Origin: UMGS1370 sp046957575
GTDB lineage: Bacteria; Bacillota; Clostridia; Lachnospirales; Lachnospiraceae
Length of the DNA: 64,000 nucleotides
Assembly (NCBI GenBank): GCA_046957575.1
Contig: JBKUOG010000015.1
Span: forward strand, 1-64,000
Direction: 5' to 3'
Part shown: positions 7,210-16,691 of the stretch, piece after piece
Position numbering within the stretch: position 1 is the stretch's first letter
Layout of the letters: each line of letters begins with the position of its first letter
Made by a program: the position numbers and the translations under genes
The notes under the pieces: generated by a model
Seen by the model: the letters and a program-made list of their open reading frames with translations, nothing else
The model's database searches: none
What the model was told of the DNA's origin: nothing

Positions 7210-9078
7210 ATGGATGAATTAAATCGCAGAAGCCGGGCTGCCGGCTCGCAGGGAAGAACTACAGCCAGAACTGCATCCTCTGGACGGCAGTTAAGTCCGG
7301 CAGGCAGCAGGGCGAGAGGAGCCTCATCCGGTCAGAGAAGCAACCGGACGGACGGCTATTATAGTTCGAGAGGCAGAGGAGGAAGCGGCGGGGGACGAAG
7401 CAGTTATGACAGGAAGCCGCCGGTTTCCCACAATAAAAACTCCAAACGGAGAAAAAAACCATCTCCCAATTATCTATGGATCGCCATTGCAGGAGCAGCG
7501 CTTATTGTTGCCATTGCGATAGGAGTCTTTCTTTTTAAGGGAAATTCTGATTCCAAAGCAGAAGAGACTTCCACAACAGCACCACCTGAGACTGAACTTC
7601 AAAAAGAAGTGATGGTAGGAGATATTGTCATTACAGGACTGTCCAGAGAAGCAGCCAGAGAGAAGATTCTGGAGGCTTATCCATGGGATATGAAAGTTGC
7701 CTGGGAAGGGGAAACTGTTGAGATTCCTAACCTGATAGAGCCGAAAGTAGATGAACTTTTACAGGAGATTTATCATGGCGAGCCAAAGGAAAATTATACA
7801 CTGGATACCACAGGATTAGAAGAGGCCATTACAAAGCAGGTAAGCGCTCTTGCATCTAAGTGGGACAAACCAGCCAAAAATGCATCTATCAGCAGCTTTG
7901 ACAAAGAGAGCGGAAAGTTTGTATTTGCAGGTGAAGAGACAGGACAGAAACTCGATCAGGAGGCTTTAGTTTCCCAGATTCAGAAGGCTGTTTCAAGCGA
8001 GGATTTTGATGCTAAGATTACTGCCCAGATGACTCCGGTTGCGCCGGAGATTACAGAAGCAGCAGCAAAAGAAAAGTACAAAATCATTGGAAAATATACG
8101 ACAAAGACTACAAATAACAGCAAGAGAAATACCAATGTCCGTCTTGCCTGCGAAGCCATTGACGGTCTTGTGCTGGCTCCGGGAGAGACTTTTTCTTTCA
8201 ATGAAAGAGTAGGAGAGCGTACTGCTGCCAAGGGATATCAGTCTGCAGCCGCTTACAGCAACGGAGAAGTGGTTCAGGAGATTGGCGGCGGCGTCTGCCA
8301 GGTATCCACCACCCTTTATAACGTAGTTGTCCGCAGCGGTTTAAAGACAACAGTGCGCCGCTCCCATACATTTGAACCTTCTTATGTTACGCCTGGAATG
8401 GACGCGGCAGTAAGCTGGGGCGGTCCGGATTATGCATTTGTCAATAATTCAGATGCAGGAATCGGCATCCGGGCTTCTTACAGCGACCAGACATGTACGA
8501 TTTCTCTTTACGGAATTCCGGTTTTGGAAGAAGGAGTAGAGTACGATTTAAAATCAACCAAGATTAAGGATACCAATCCTCCTGCTCCTACTTATGTGGA
8601 GGATCAGACTGTACAGCCTGGGACAGAAGTTGTGGACAGCGCAGGCAGTTCCGGAAGCCAGTGGGAGGTACGTCTGATTGTGACAAAGAATGGAGAGAAA
8701 GTCAGTGATGATGTAGATCACACATCCACTTATAAAGGACATGCGCCGGTAGTAAAGAGAAACACATCCGGAGTATGGCTTCCAACGCCAGAACAGAGTC
8801 TTCCAGAAGGCACAACTTTGCCGGGAGAGACCCTTCCGTCTGTCGGAGAGCCAAGTGGGGGAGAGACAACAGCCCCCTCAACGGAAACCACTGCTCCGGC
8901 AGGGCCGGGTCAGGAAACCAGTGCGCCTTCAGCCGAGCCGGAAGGACCGGGAGCGGGGCTTCCGGCGCCTGGAGAAGGGGGAGAGCCGGGAGGAAATCCG
9001 GCACCTACTGTTCCTCAGGGGCCCGGAACCTCTGATACCGGAACGGCTCCGGCAGGCCCAGCCGGACCTGGAGTATAA
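7210..9078 (+). CDS. Membrane-anchored VanW-domain protein
   Basis: A 622-residue cell-envelope protein. A basic, Gly/Ser/Arg-rich cytoplasmic tail (residues 1-88) leads to one membrane helix (about 89-111). Outside lies a peptidoglycan-binding-like domain (about 130-280), then a VanW domain (about 290-440) with GETFSFNERVG and QEIGGGVCQVSTTLYN. The last 100 residues are low-complexity Pro/Gly/Thr/Ala and probably span or attach to the wall. VanW domains occur in vancomycin-resistance clusters and many wall proteins, but their activity is not settled. The gene stands alone, divergent from the PHP gene, with a terminator behind it. Confidence 0.85.
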   Translation: MDELNRRSRAAGSQGRTTARTASSGRQLSPAGSRARGASSGQRSNRTDGYYSSRGRGGSGGGRSSYDRKPPVSHNKNSKRRKKPSPNYLWIAIAGAALIVAIAIGVFLFKGNSDSKAEETSTTAPPETELQKEVMVGDIVITGLSREAAREKILEAYPWDMKVAWEGETVEIPNLIEPKVDELLQEIYHGEPKENYTLDTTGLEEAITKQVSALASKWDKPAKNASISSFDKESGKFVFAGEETGQKLDQEALVSQIQKAVSSEDFDAKITAQMTPVAPEITEAAAKEKYKIIGKYTTKTTNNSKRNTNVRLACEAIDGLVLAPGETFSFNERVGERTAAKGYQSAAAYSNGEVVQEIGGGVCQVSTTLYNVVVRSGLKTTVRRSHTFEPSYVTPGMDAAVSWGGPDYAFVNNSDAGIGIRASYSDQTCTISLYGIPVLEEGVEYDLKSTKIKDTNPPAPTYVEDQTVQPGTEVVDSAGSSGSQWEVRLIVTKNGEKVSDDVDHTSTYKGHAPVVKRNTSGVWLPTPEQSLPEGTTLPGETLPSVGEPSGGETTAPSTETTAPAGPGQETSAPSAEPEGPGAGLPAPGEGGEPGGNPAPTVPQGPGTSDTGTAPAGPAGPGV

Positions 9079-9107
9079 ACGAATCATTGCAGTACAAAAG
9101 CAGAGAA

Positions 9108-9137
9108 AAGCAGAGCGACATTTCTCTGCTTTTTTTT
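9108..9137 (+). terminator. Rho-independent terminator after the VanW-domain gene
   Basis: AAGCAGAG (9108-9115) pairs with CTCTGCTT (9124-9131) and runs into a T-tract to 9137. Confidence 0.85.
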
Positions 9138-9158
9138 GTATACATTCCGAATAACCGT

Positions 9159-9186
9159 TTGCAATTTGTATAAAAATTGATATAAT
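9159..9186 (+). promoter_or_regulatory. Promoter of nifJ
   Basis: TTGCAA (9159-9164), a 16-nt spacer and a perfect TATAAT (9181-9186). The implied 5' leader to the ATG at 9274 is about 80 nt. Confidence 0.65.
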
Positions 9187-9273
9187 AGTAAACAGGTCAG
9201 TCTCTTTTTTGGATGTTTGCAGCCAAAAAGAGACAAACTAACACCAACTCACATTTGTAGGAGGAAAAGTAAA

Positions 9274-12200
9274 ATGGCAAGAAAAATGAAAACCATGGAT
9301 GGTAATCAGGCCGCTTCTCACGCTTCTTATGCGTTTACGGACGTTGCCGCTATCTATCCGATTACCCCTTCATCTGTTATGGCAGAACATACAGACGAAT
9401 GGGCTACTGACGGAAGACTGAATATCTTCGGACGTACCGTACAGGTAACCGAGATGCAGTCTGAAGCAGGTGCCGCAGGTGCTGTGCATGGCTCTCTAGC
9501 AGCAGGTGCATTAACCACTACCTACACCGCTTCCCAGGGCTTATTGTTAATGATCCCGAACCTTTACAAGATCGCAGGCGAGCAGCTTCCAGGCGTATTC
9601 AACGTATCCGCACGTGCAATTGCAAGCCACGCTCTGTCCATTTTCGGCGATCACTCTGACGTATACGCATGCCGTCAGACCGGCTGCGCTATGTTGTGCG
9701 AGTCCAGCGTTCAGGAAGTTATGGACTTAACTCCAGTTGCTCATCTGGCAGCTATTAAGGGCAAAGTTCCATTTATCAACTTCTTCGACGGTTTCCGCAC
9801 CTCCCATGAGATTCAGAAGATTGAGACCTGGGATTACGAGGATTTAAAAGATATGGCTGATATGGATGCAATCGACGCATTCCGCAAGCACGCATTAAAT
9901 CCAAATCATCCTTGCGAGAGAGGTTCCGCTCAGAACCCGGATATCTTCTTCCAGGCAAGAGAAGCTTGTAACCCATACTACGATGCTCTTCCGGCAATCG
10001 TTCAGGAGTACATGGACAAGGTTAACGAAAAGATCGGTACCAACTATAAGCTGTTCAACTACTATGGCGCTGAGGATGCAGAGCAGGTTATTATCGCAAT
10101 GGGTTCTGTAAATGAAACCATTGAAGAGACCATTGATTACCTGGCAGCTCAGGGCAGAAAAGTAGGTCTTGTAAAAGTACGTCTGTACAGACCATTCTGC
10201 GCAGATGCGTTAGTAGATGCAATCCCGGATACTGTTAAGAAGATTACTGTATTAGACAGAACCAAAGAGCCAGGTGCTTTAGGTGAGCCATTATACTTAG
10301 ATGTTGTTGCTGCATTAAAGAACACCAAGTTCGATGCAGTTCCAGTATTTACTGGACGTTACGGTTTAGGTTCCAAGGATACCACTCCGGCACAGATCGT
10401 TGCAGTTTATGACAATGATTCCAAGAAGAAATTCACCATCGGTATCGTGGATGACGTAACCAACTTATCCTTAGAGATTGGCGCTCCTTTAGTTACTACT
10501 CCAGAGGGAACTACCAACTGTAAGTTCTGGGGTCTGGGCGCAGACGGTACTGTAGGAGCTAACAAAAACTCCATCAAGATCATTGGCGACAACACAGATA
10601 TGTATGCACAGGCATACTTTGATTACGACTCCAAGAAGTCCGGCGGCGTTACCATGTCCCACTTACGTTTCGGACATTCTCCGATTAAGTCTACTTATCT
10701 GATTCGCAAGGCCAACTTTGTAGCATGTCATAATCCGGCATACGTGCGCAAGTACAACATGGTTCAGGAATTAGTAGACGGCGGCACCTTCTTACTGAAC
10801 TGCGCTTGGGATATGGAAGGCTTAGAGAAGCACTTACCAGGCCAGGTAAAGAAGTTTATCGCAGACCACAACATTAACTTCTACACCATCGACGGTGTTA
10901 AGATCGGTATCGAGACCGGCATGGGCCCGACCCGTATCAATACTATTTTACAGTCCGCATTCTTCGAGTTAACCGGCATTATTCCGGCTGACAAGGCAAA
11001 CCAGCTGATGAAGGATGCTGCACAGAAGACCTACGGCCGTAAGGGCGAGGACGTTGTTAAGAAGAACTGGGCAGCTATTGATGCAGGCGCTAAGGGCGTT
11101 GTAAAGGTAGAGGTTCCAGAGAGCTGGAAGAATTGCGAAGACGAGGGGCTTGACTTTGCAACTGCAACTGGAGACAGAAAAGACGTTATCGACTTCGTTA
11201 ACAACATTCAGACCAAGGTTTCTGCTCAGGAAGGCAACTCCTTACCAGTATCTGCATTCGTTGACTATGCAGACGGCAGCACACCATCTGGTTCTGCAGC
11301 TTACGAGAAGCGCGGTATTGCAGTAAACGTACCAGTTTGGAATCCAGACAACTGTATCCAGTGTAACTTCTGTTCTTATGTCTGCCCGCACGCAGTAATC
11401 CGTCCAGTTGCTATGACTGCTGAGGAAGCTGCCAATGCACCGGCTGGCATGAAGATGAAAGATATGACTGGTATGCCTGGCATGAAGTTTGCAATCACAG
11501 TTTCTACTCTGGACTGTACCGGATGCGGTTCTTGTGCAAACGTATGTCCTGGTATGAAGGGCAACAAGGCTCTGACCATGGAACCATTAGAGAAGAGTCT
11601 GCCAGAGCAGCCAATCTTCGCATATGGACAGTCCCTGCCAATTAAGGAAGAGGTTCTTGCCAAGTTCAAAGAGACCACTGTTAAGGGCAGCCAGTTTAAG
11701 CAGCCATTACTTGAGTTCTCCGGCGCTTGTGCAGGATGTGGCGAAACTCCTTATGCAAAATTAATCACCCAGTTATTCGGTGACAGAATGTACATTGCAA
11801 ACGCAACTGGATGTTCCTCTATCTGGGGCAACTCCTCACCATCTACTCCTTACACAGTAAATGCAAAGGGACAGGGACCTGCATGGTCTAACTCCTTATT
11901 CGAGGATAACGCAGAGTTCGGTTATGGTATGCTTCTGGCTCAGAACGCTATCAGAGACGGCTTAAAGGCAAAGGTTGAGTCTGTAATGGCAAGCGCTGAA
12001 GCTTCTGACGAAGTAAAGGCAGCCTGCAAGGAATACTTAGATACCTTTACCTGCGGCGCTACCAACGGTACTGCAACAGACAAATTAGTTGCAGCATTAA
12101 CCGGCTGTGAGTGCCCAACCTGCAAGGAAATCGTAAATAGCAAAGACTTCCTGGCTAAGAAGTCCCAGTGGATCTTTGGTGGTGACGGATGGGCATACGA

Positions 12201-12810
12201 CATCGGTTTCGGCGGCGTTGACCATGTACTTGCTTCCGGCAAAGACATCAACATCATGGTATACGATACTGAGGTTTACTCCAATACCGGCGGACAGTCT
12301 TCCAAGGCTACCCCTGTTGGCGCTGTAGCACAGTTTGCTGCAGGCGGTAAGGATGTTAAGAAGAAAGACTTAGCTTCTATCGCAATGAGCTATGGCTATG
12401 TATATGTAGCACAGATTTCCATGGGTGCTGACTATGCACAGACTGTAAAGGCAATTGCAGAAGCAGAGGCTTATCCAGGACCATCCTTAATCATTGCTTA
12501 CGCTCCATGTATCAACCATGGTATCAAGAAGGGCATGAGCAAGGCTCAGACCGAAGAGAAGTTGGCTGTTGAGTGCGGCTACTGGCATCTGTTCCGCTTC
12601 AACCCTGCTGCAGAGAACAAGTTCTCCTTAGACAGCAAGGCTCCGAAGATGGAAGGATATCAGGACTTCTTAAAGGGAGAGGTTCGTTACCTGTCCTTAG
12701 GCTTAAAGAATCCTGCAAGAGCAGAAGATCTGTTCGCTAAGAACGAAGAATTTGCTAAGGAAAGATACGAGTATCTGCAGAAGCTGGTTACTCTGTACGG
12801 CAACAACTAA
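9274..12810 (+). CDS. nifJ: Pyruvate:ferredoxin (flavodoxin) oxidoreductase, single-chain
   Basis: Oxidises pyruvate and CoA to acetyl-CoA and CO2, passing electrons to ferredoxin or flavodoxin; a central enzyme of anaerobic fermentation. At 1178 residues it is full length for the homodimeric type. Domain order is normal: N-terminal pyrimidine-binding domain with YPITPSSVMAEHTDEW, CoA-binding region, two 4Fe-4S clusters near residues 690-770 (CIQCNFCSYVCPH and CTGCGSCANVCP), then the thiamine-pyrophosphate domain with the extra cluster cysteines (CAGCGETPY) and GDGWAYDIGFGGVDHV. The start follows GGAGGAAAAG. Codon choice is visibly biased (many TTA, GCA and AAG), as expected for a highly expressed gene. 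It has its own promoter and terminator. Confidence 0.97.
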   Translation: MARKMKTMDGNQAASHASYAFTDVAAIYPITPSSVMAEHTDEWATDGRLNIFGRTVQVTEMQSEAGAAGAVHGSLAAGALTTTYTASQGLLLMIPNLYKIAGEQLPGVFNVSARAIASHALSIFGDHSDVYACRQTGCAMLCESSVQEVMDLTPVAHLAAIKGKVPFINFFDGFRTSHEIQKIETWDYEDLKDMADMDAIDAFRKHALNPNHPCERGSAQNPDIFFQAREACNPYYDALPAIVQEYMDKVNEKIGTNYKLFNYYGAEDAEQVIIAMGSVNETIEETIDYLAAQGRKVGLVKVRLYRPFCADALVDAIPDTVKKITVLDRTKEPGALGEPLYLDVVAALKNTKFDAVPVFTGRYGLGSKDTTPAQIVAVYDNDSKKKFTIGIVDDVTNLSLEIGAPLVTTPEGTTNCKFWGLGADGTVGANKNSIKIIGDNTDMYAQAYFDYDSKKSGGVTMSHLRFGHSPIKSTYLIRKANFVACHNPAYVRKYNMVQELVDGGTFLLNCAWDMEGLEKHLPGQVKKFIADHNINFYTIDGVKIGIETGMGPTRINTILQSAFFELTGIIPADKANQLMKDAAQKTYGRKGEDVVKKNWAAIDAGAKGVVKVEVPESWKNCEDEGLDFATATGDRKDVIDFVNNIQTKVSAQEGNSLPVSAFVDYADGSTPSGSAAYEKRGIAVNVPVWNPDNCIQCNFCSYVCPHAVIRPVAMTAEEAANAPAGMKMKDMTGMPGMKFAITVSTLDCTGCGSCANVCPGMKGNKALTMEPLEKSLPEQPIFAYGQSLPIKEEVLAKFKETTVKGSQFKQPLLEFSGACAGCGETPYAKLITQLFGDRMYIANATGCSSIWGNSSPSTPYTVNAKGQGPAWSNSLFEDNAEFGYGMLLAQNAIRDGLKAKVESVMASAEASDEVKAACKEYLDTFTCGATNGTATDKLVAALTGCECPTCKEIVNSKDFLAKKSQWIFGGDGWAYDIGFGGVDHVLASGKDINIMVYDTEVYSNTGGQSSKATPVGAVAQFAAGGKDVKKKDLASIAMSYGYVYVAQISMGADYAQTVKAIAEAEAYPGPSLIIAYAPCINHGIKKGMSKAQTEEKLAVECGYWHLFRFNPAAENKFSLDSKAPKMEGYQDFLKGEVRYLSLGLKNPARAEDLFAKNEEFAKERYEYLQKLVTLYGNN

Positions 12811-12845
12811 TTGAATATCTGATTCCTACAGATGATTTCATAAAG

Positions 12846-12877
12846 ACAGGAACTCCAAACGGGGTTCCTGTTTTTTT
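12846..12877 (+). terminator. Rho-independent terminator after nifJ
   Basis: ACAGGAACTCC pairs with GGGGTTCCTGT around AAAC, followed by a run of T to 12877. Confidence 0.88.
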
Positions 12878-13050
12878 GGTATCCAACGTTCTTAGAAATT
12901 ATACATATTGCACAAAAAAAGTGTTTCCGTCAAAATGCTGAAAAATGGAAAATGATGATAAAATATAGGAGAAGAACAATGGCTGATGGAAATCCACAAA
13001 GAAATGAAATTTGCAAAATGCACAAAAAAGAAGGAAATATAATAAAAAGA

Positions 13051-13079
13051 TTGACATCTTATATATCAAATGCTACAAT
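13051..13079 (+). promoter_or_regulatory. Strong promoter of the nucleoside operon leader
   Basis: A perfect TTGACA (13051-13056), a 17-nt spacer and TACAAT (13074-13079). Transcription should begin near 13086, some 195 nt before deoC. The 12880-13050 stretch upstream holds no credible gene. Confidence 0.75.
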
Positions 13080-13102
13080 ACGGTTAAATCAAATAAGCAA
13101 TA

Positions 13103-13116
13103 CATTAACGTTGATG
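13103..13116. promoter_or_regulatory. LacI-family-like operator palindrome
   Basis: CATTAACGTTGATG is a palindrome centred on CG with one mismatched pair, the usual form of LacI/GalR-family operators. It lies about 17 nt downstream of the predicted transcription start, where a bound repressor would block elongation. The cognate regulator is not in the window. Confidence 0.45.
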
Positions 13117-13121
13117 AGCCC

Positions 13122-13157
13122 AAAAGCCAGCCGTTTCGGTTGGCTTTTTTGTTTTTT
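13122..13157 (+). terminator. Intrinsic terminator in the deoC leader
   Basis: AAAAGCCAGCC pairs with GGTTGGCTTTTTT around GTTTC and is followed by more T. It sits between the strong promoter and deoC, so it would give a transcript of about 70 nt unless read through. It could be an attenuator or the end of a small RNA. Confidence 0.75.
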
Positions 13158-13182
13158 ATGAACAAAGGGAAGTTGCAGTTGT

Positions 13183-13215
13183 GAAAAAAGTGTATACCGG
13201 TAAAGCACTTTTTTC
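13183..13215. repeat. Inverted repeat in the deoC leader
   Basis: GAAAAAAGTG (13183-13192) and CACTTTTTTC (13206-13215) form a perfect 10-bp stem with a 13-nt loop, ending in T-rich sequence. It may be a second weak terminator, a hairpin that alters leader folding, or an operator. Confidence 0.5.
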
Positions 13216-13219
13216 AAAA

Positions 13220-13233
13220 TGTTTTCGAAAACA
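13220..13233. promoter_or_regulatory. cre-like palindrome before deoC
   Basis: TGTTTTCGAAAACA is a perfect 14-bp palindrome with the TG-CG-CA frame of CcpA catabolite-response elements, though the inner bases depart from the consensus. It is 46 nt upstream of the deoC start. Confidence 0.45.
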
Positions 13234-13279
13234 AAAGAACCAGTCAATCAACAGTAAGAAAAAAGAAGAGGTATTCATC

Positions 13280-13957
13280 ATGGAAAAAAGTATCATTTAC
13301 AAACACATTGACCACACATTATTAAAGGCAGTTTCTTCCTGGGAAGAAATTAAAAAATTATGTGAGGAAGCGCTGGAACACAATATGGCATCTGTCTGCA
13401 TCCCGCCATCTTATATCAAGAGAGTTCACGAGACATTTGGAGAAAAGCTGAATATTTGTACGGTAATCGGATTCCCTCTTGGATATAACACCACTGAAGT
13501 AAAAAAAGCAGAAGTTGCCCAGGCAATCGCAGAAGGCGCTGGGGAAGTGGATATGGTGGTAAACTTAGGCGATGTAAAAAATGGGGAGTTTGACCGCGTG
13601 ACAGAAGAAATTGCTGCATTAAAAGAGACCGCTGGCGATAAAATTTTAAAGGTTATTATCGAAACCTGTTATCTGACCGAAGAAGAAAAAGTGCGTCTTT
13701 GCAAATGCGTAGCAGACGGCGGTGCAGATTACATCAAGACATCTACAGGATTTGGAACTGCAGGTGCAAAGATTGAAGATATTCGCTTATTTAAGGAAAA
13801 CCTGCCAAAAGATAAGGACGTAAAGATGAAGGCAGCAGGCGGTGTCAGAACCAGAGAGGACTTGGAACTGTTCTTAGAAGAAGGCTGCGAGAGAATCGGA
13901 ACCAGTTCTGCAATTCGCATTCTGGAAGACGGGGAAAGTAATAACGGAGTTTACTAA
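13280..13957 (+). CDS. deoC: Deoxyribose-phosphate aldolase
   Basis: Splits 2-deoxyribose-5-phosphate into glyceraldehyde-3-phosphate and acetaldehyde. The 225-residue protein has the class I aldolase signature: HIDHTLL at the start, VDMVVNLG, and DYIKTSTGF with the Schiff-base lysine near residue 156. A longer frame begins 33 codons upstream, but MEKSIIYKHIDHTLL with AGAGG before it is the family start, and the upstream part covers the leader's cre-like palindrome and inverted repeat. It heads an operon whose last gene, deoB, produces its substrate. Confidence 0.95.
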   Translation: MEKSIIYKHIDHTLLKAVSSWEEIKKLCEEALEHNMASVCIPPSYIKRVHETFGEKLNICTVIGFPLGYNTTEVKKAEVAQAIAEGAGEVDMVVNLGDVKNGEFDRVTEEIAALKETAGDKILKVIIETCYLTEEEKVRLCKCVADGGADYIKTSTGFGTAGAKIEDIRLFKENLPKDKDVKMKAAGGVRTREDLELFLEEGCERIGTSSAIRILEDGESNNGVY

Positions 13958-14004
13958 AACAAAAAAGGAACGATTAAAGGACCAGGAGAAAAAGGAGAAG
14001 GATC

Positions 14005-15132
14005 ATGAAAAAAACAATGAAACAAATCAGAGCGGCATTATTGGCAGCATTAATGGTAGTTACTGCAGCAGGATGTTCAGCAGGCGGAAATACAGCAGAA
14101 TCCACACAGGCACAGGGAAGCAGCGATTCATCTGCTGGGGCTGAGATTGCCATGATAGCAGATGGCGGAACCATTGACGATAAAGGATTTAATCAGGGAA
14201 CCTACGAGGGTGTAAAGCAGTACGGTGAAGAAAAAGGAATTTCTTATAAATATTATAAGCCAGTAGAAAAGACGACAGATGCTTATTTATCCGCTATGGA
14301 ACTGGCAATCGAAGGCGGAGCAAAAATTATTGTAGCACCAGGATTCCGGTTTACCGAAGCAATGTACATTGCGCAGGATACATGGCCAGATACAAAATTT
14401 GTTTTATTAGACGGAATTCCAACCCAGAATGGCGAATCTAAAACCAACGCAAACACCGTTGGAATCCAGTATGCAGAAGAGCAGGCCGGATTTTTAGCAG
14501 GCTATGCAGCAGTCGTAGAAGGCTACAAGAAACTGGGCTTTATGGGCGGCGTTGCAACTCCTGCAGTAGTACGTTATGGATATGGATACATTCAGGGCGC
14601 AGAAGCAGCTGCAAAAGAACTGGGAGTGACAGATGTGGAAATCAATTACTACTATACTGGTACTTTTGATGCAACTCCTGAGACCCAGACCCTGGCAGCT
14701 ACCTGGTATCAGAATGGTACAGAAATTATTTTTGCGTGCGGCTCCGGCGTCGGACAGTCCGTAATGGCAGCAGCTGATGCTTCTTCCGGAAAATCCATTG
14801 GCGTTGACATTGACTGGGCAGAAGAGTCTGAAACCGTTGTAACTTCTGCTATGAAATCTTTAAGCGGAACCGTATATCAGATGCTGGATAAATTCTATAC
14901 TGACAGTTTCCCAGGCGGCGAAAACATCGTAATGGATGCTTCAAACGAAGGCATAGAGCTTCCGATGGAAACTTCCAGATTTGAGAAGTTCGACCAGGCT
15001 CAGTATGATGAACTGTATAAGAAACTGGCAGACGGAACCTTCAAGCCGCTTCGCGATGTGGATGAAAAAGGAACTTCTTATACATTAGACCAGATTTCTG
15101 ACGGTACCGTAAAGGTAGTAGAAGTAAAATAA
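14005..15132 (+). CDS. BMP-family nucleoside-binding lipoprotein
   Basis: The substrate-binding lipoprotein of the nucleoside ABC importer encoded just downstream. The 375-residue precursor has a basic start, a hydrophobic signal stretch and a lipobox ending AAGC near residue 24, followed by a Ser/Gln-rich linker. The mature part is of the Bmp/PnrA type: IADGGTIDDKGFNQGTYEG at about residues 50-70 and GFLAGYAA further on. Family members such as PnrA bind purine nucleosides. AAGGAG precedes the ATG, and the gene follows deoC by 47 nt. Confidence 0.92.
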   Translation: MKKTMKQIRAALLAALMVVTAAGCSAGGNTAESTQAQGSSDSSAGAEIAMIADGGTIDDKGFNQGTYEGVKQYGEEKGISYKYYKPVEKTTDAYLSAMELAIEGGAKIIVAPGFRFTEAMYIAQDTWPDTKFVLLDGIPTQNGESKTNANTVGIQYAEEQAGFLAGYAAVVEGYKKLGFMGGVATPAVVRYGYGYIQGAEAAAKELGVTDVEINYYYTGTFDATPETQTLAATWYQNGTEIIFACGSGVGQSVMAAADASSGKSIGVDIDWAEESETVVTSAMKSLSGTVYQMLDKFYTDSFPGGENIVMDASNEGIELPMETSRFEKFDQAQYDELYKKLADGTFKPLRDVDEKGTSYTLDQISDGTVKVVEVK

Positions 15133-15167
15133 AGGAATTCAGTTAGCGGAATGCTGGGAGAAAAAAT

Positions 15168-16688
15168 ATGGAATATGTAATTGAAATGTTGGGGATTCGG
15201 AAAGAGTTTCCAGGAATTGTTGCAAATGATAATGTAACACTCCAGCTAAAGCGCGGTGAGATTCATGCTCTGCTGGGAGAAAATGGAGCGGGAAAATCTA
15301 CGTTGATGAGCGTCCTTTTTGGAATGTATCAGCCAGAGGCCGGAGAAATCCGGAAGAACGGAGAGGTGGTACACATTAAAAATCCAAATGATGCAAATAG
15401 ACTGGGAATTGGTATGGTACACCAGCATTTTAAACTGGTTCACAACTTTACCGTATTGGAGAACGTAATTCTGGGTGTGGAAAGCACCCAGAAGGGTCTC
15501 CTTAAAATGGATGAAGCTCGTAAAAAAGTAATGGACTTATCAGAAAAGTATGGATTAAAAATAGATCCGGACGCGCTGATTTCTGATATTACAGTAGGAA
15601 TGCAGCAGAGAGTGGAGATTTTAAAAATGCTGTACCGGGACAATGAAATCCTGATTTTTGATGAGCCGACGGCAGTTTTGACTCCCCAGGAAATTGACGA
15701 GTTAATCAAGGTTATGAAAAACCTGGCAGCAGAGGGAAAATCCATTCTGTTTATTACCCATAAGTTAAATGAGATCAAAGAGGTGGCAAACCGCTGTACA
15801 GTCCTGAGAAAAGGCAGATATGTGGGAACCATTGATGTGGCATCTACCAGTAAGGAAGAAATGTCTGAAATGATGGTAGGCAGAAAAGTAAATCTCCAGA
15901 TTGATAAGGGAACATACAATCCTGGAAAATGCGTACTGTCTGTAGAAGATTTAAGTGTAAAGAACCACTTTAGCGGTAAACTTTCTGTTAACCATGTGTC
16001 ATTTGATGTAAAGGAAGGCGAAATCGTATGTATCGCCGGAATTGACGGGAATGGACAGAGCGAGCTGGTTTATGCACTGACTGGATTATCCCCCATTGAA
16101 AGCGGACAGATTCATTTAAAGGATCAGGATTTTACCCATATGAGTATCCGACAGAGAAATACTCATGGACTGGGTCATATTCCGGAAGACCGTCACAAAC
16201 ATGGATTGGTTCTGGACTATGATTTGGCATACAATACGGTGCTTCAAAGTTATTTTGAAAAGAAATTCCAGAATCATGGATTTTTAAGAGAGCGGGAGAT
16301 CTATCAATATGCAGACGGTCTTATTGACTCGTTTGACATCCGCTGCGGGCAGGGCGGCAAGACCATTGCCAGAAGTATGTCCGGAGGAAATCAGCAGAAG
16401 ATTATTATTGCGAGAGAAATTGACCGCAATCCGGATTTACTGATCGCGGTTCAGCCTACCAGAGGTCTGGATGTAGGAGCCATTGAATACATCCACAATC
16501 AGCTGGTAGCCCAGAAGAAAGCTGGAAAAGGAGTGCTTCTGGTATCCTTAGAGCTGGATGAAGTTATGAGCATCAGCGATCGGATTTTAGTGATGTACGA
16601 AGGCGAAATCGTTGCCGATTTAAGACCGGAAGACGTAACCGTACAGGAACTTGGTCTTTATATGGCAGGTTCCAAAAGGAGGGCATAA
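15168..16688 (+). CDS. Nucleoside ABC importer, duplicated ATPase
   Basis: A 506-residue ATPase with two ABC domains in tandem, as in ribose and nucleoside importers (NupO/YufO type). The first half has a canonical Walker A (GENGAGKST, about residues 39-47), Q-loop region and Walker B (LIFDEPTAVLTPQE). The second half has a degenerate P-loop (GIDGNGQSEL) and signature SMSGGNQQK, with RGLDVGA in the Walker B area. That asymmetry is normal for the family. It lies between the binding lipoprotein and two permeases. Confidence 0.93.
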   Translation: MEYVIEMLGIRKEFPGIVANDNVTLQLKRGEIHALLGENGAGKSTLMSVLFGMYQPEAGEIRKNGEVVHIKNPNDANRLGIGMVHQHFKLVHNFTVLENVILGVESTQKGLLKMDEARKKVMDLSEKYGLKIDPDALISDITVGMQQRVEILKMLYRDNEILIFDEPTAVLTPQEIDELIKVMKNLAAEGKSILFITHKLNEIKEVANRCTVLRKGRYVGTIDVASTSKEEMSEMMVGRKVNLQIDKGTYNPGKCVLSVEDLSVKNHFSGKLSVNHVSFDVKEGEIVCIAGIDGNGQSELVYALTGLSPIESGQIHLKDQDFTHMSIRQRNTHGLGHIPEDRHKHGLVLDYDLAYNTVLQSYFEKKFQNHGFLREREIYQYADGLIDSFDIRCGQGGKTIARSMSGGNQQKIIIAREIDRNPDLLIAVQPTRGLDVGAIEYIHNQLVAQKKAGKGVLLVSLELDEVMSISDRILVMYEGEIVADLRPEDVTVQELGLYMAGSKRRA

Positions 16689-16691
16689 AAC

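Noticed and set aside
10000..12800. Possible horizontal transfer of nifJ from its distinct codon use
   Set aside because: The bias is the kind expected of a very highly expressed gene and its protein is ordinary for the group.
13086..13157. Purine, preQ1 or guanidine riboswitch in the deoC leader
   Set aside because: The conserved cores of these classes, as I know them, are not present; only the terminator hairpin and the palindrome are clear.
12952..13161. Open frame with AGGAG before an internal ATG at 12979
   Set aside because: It runs through the operon promoter and the intrinsic terminator, has no protein-like composition, and its end is terminator sequence.
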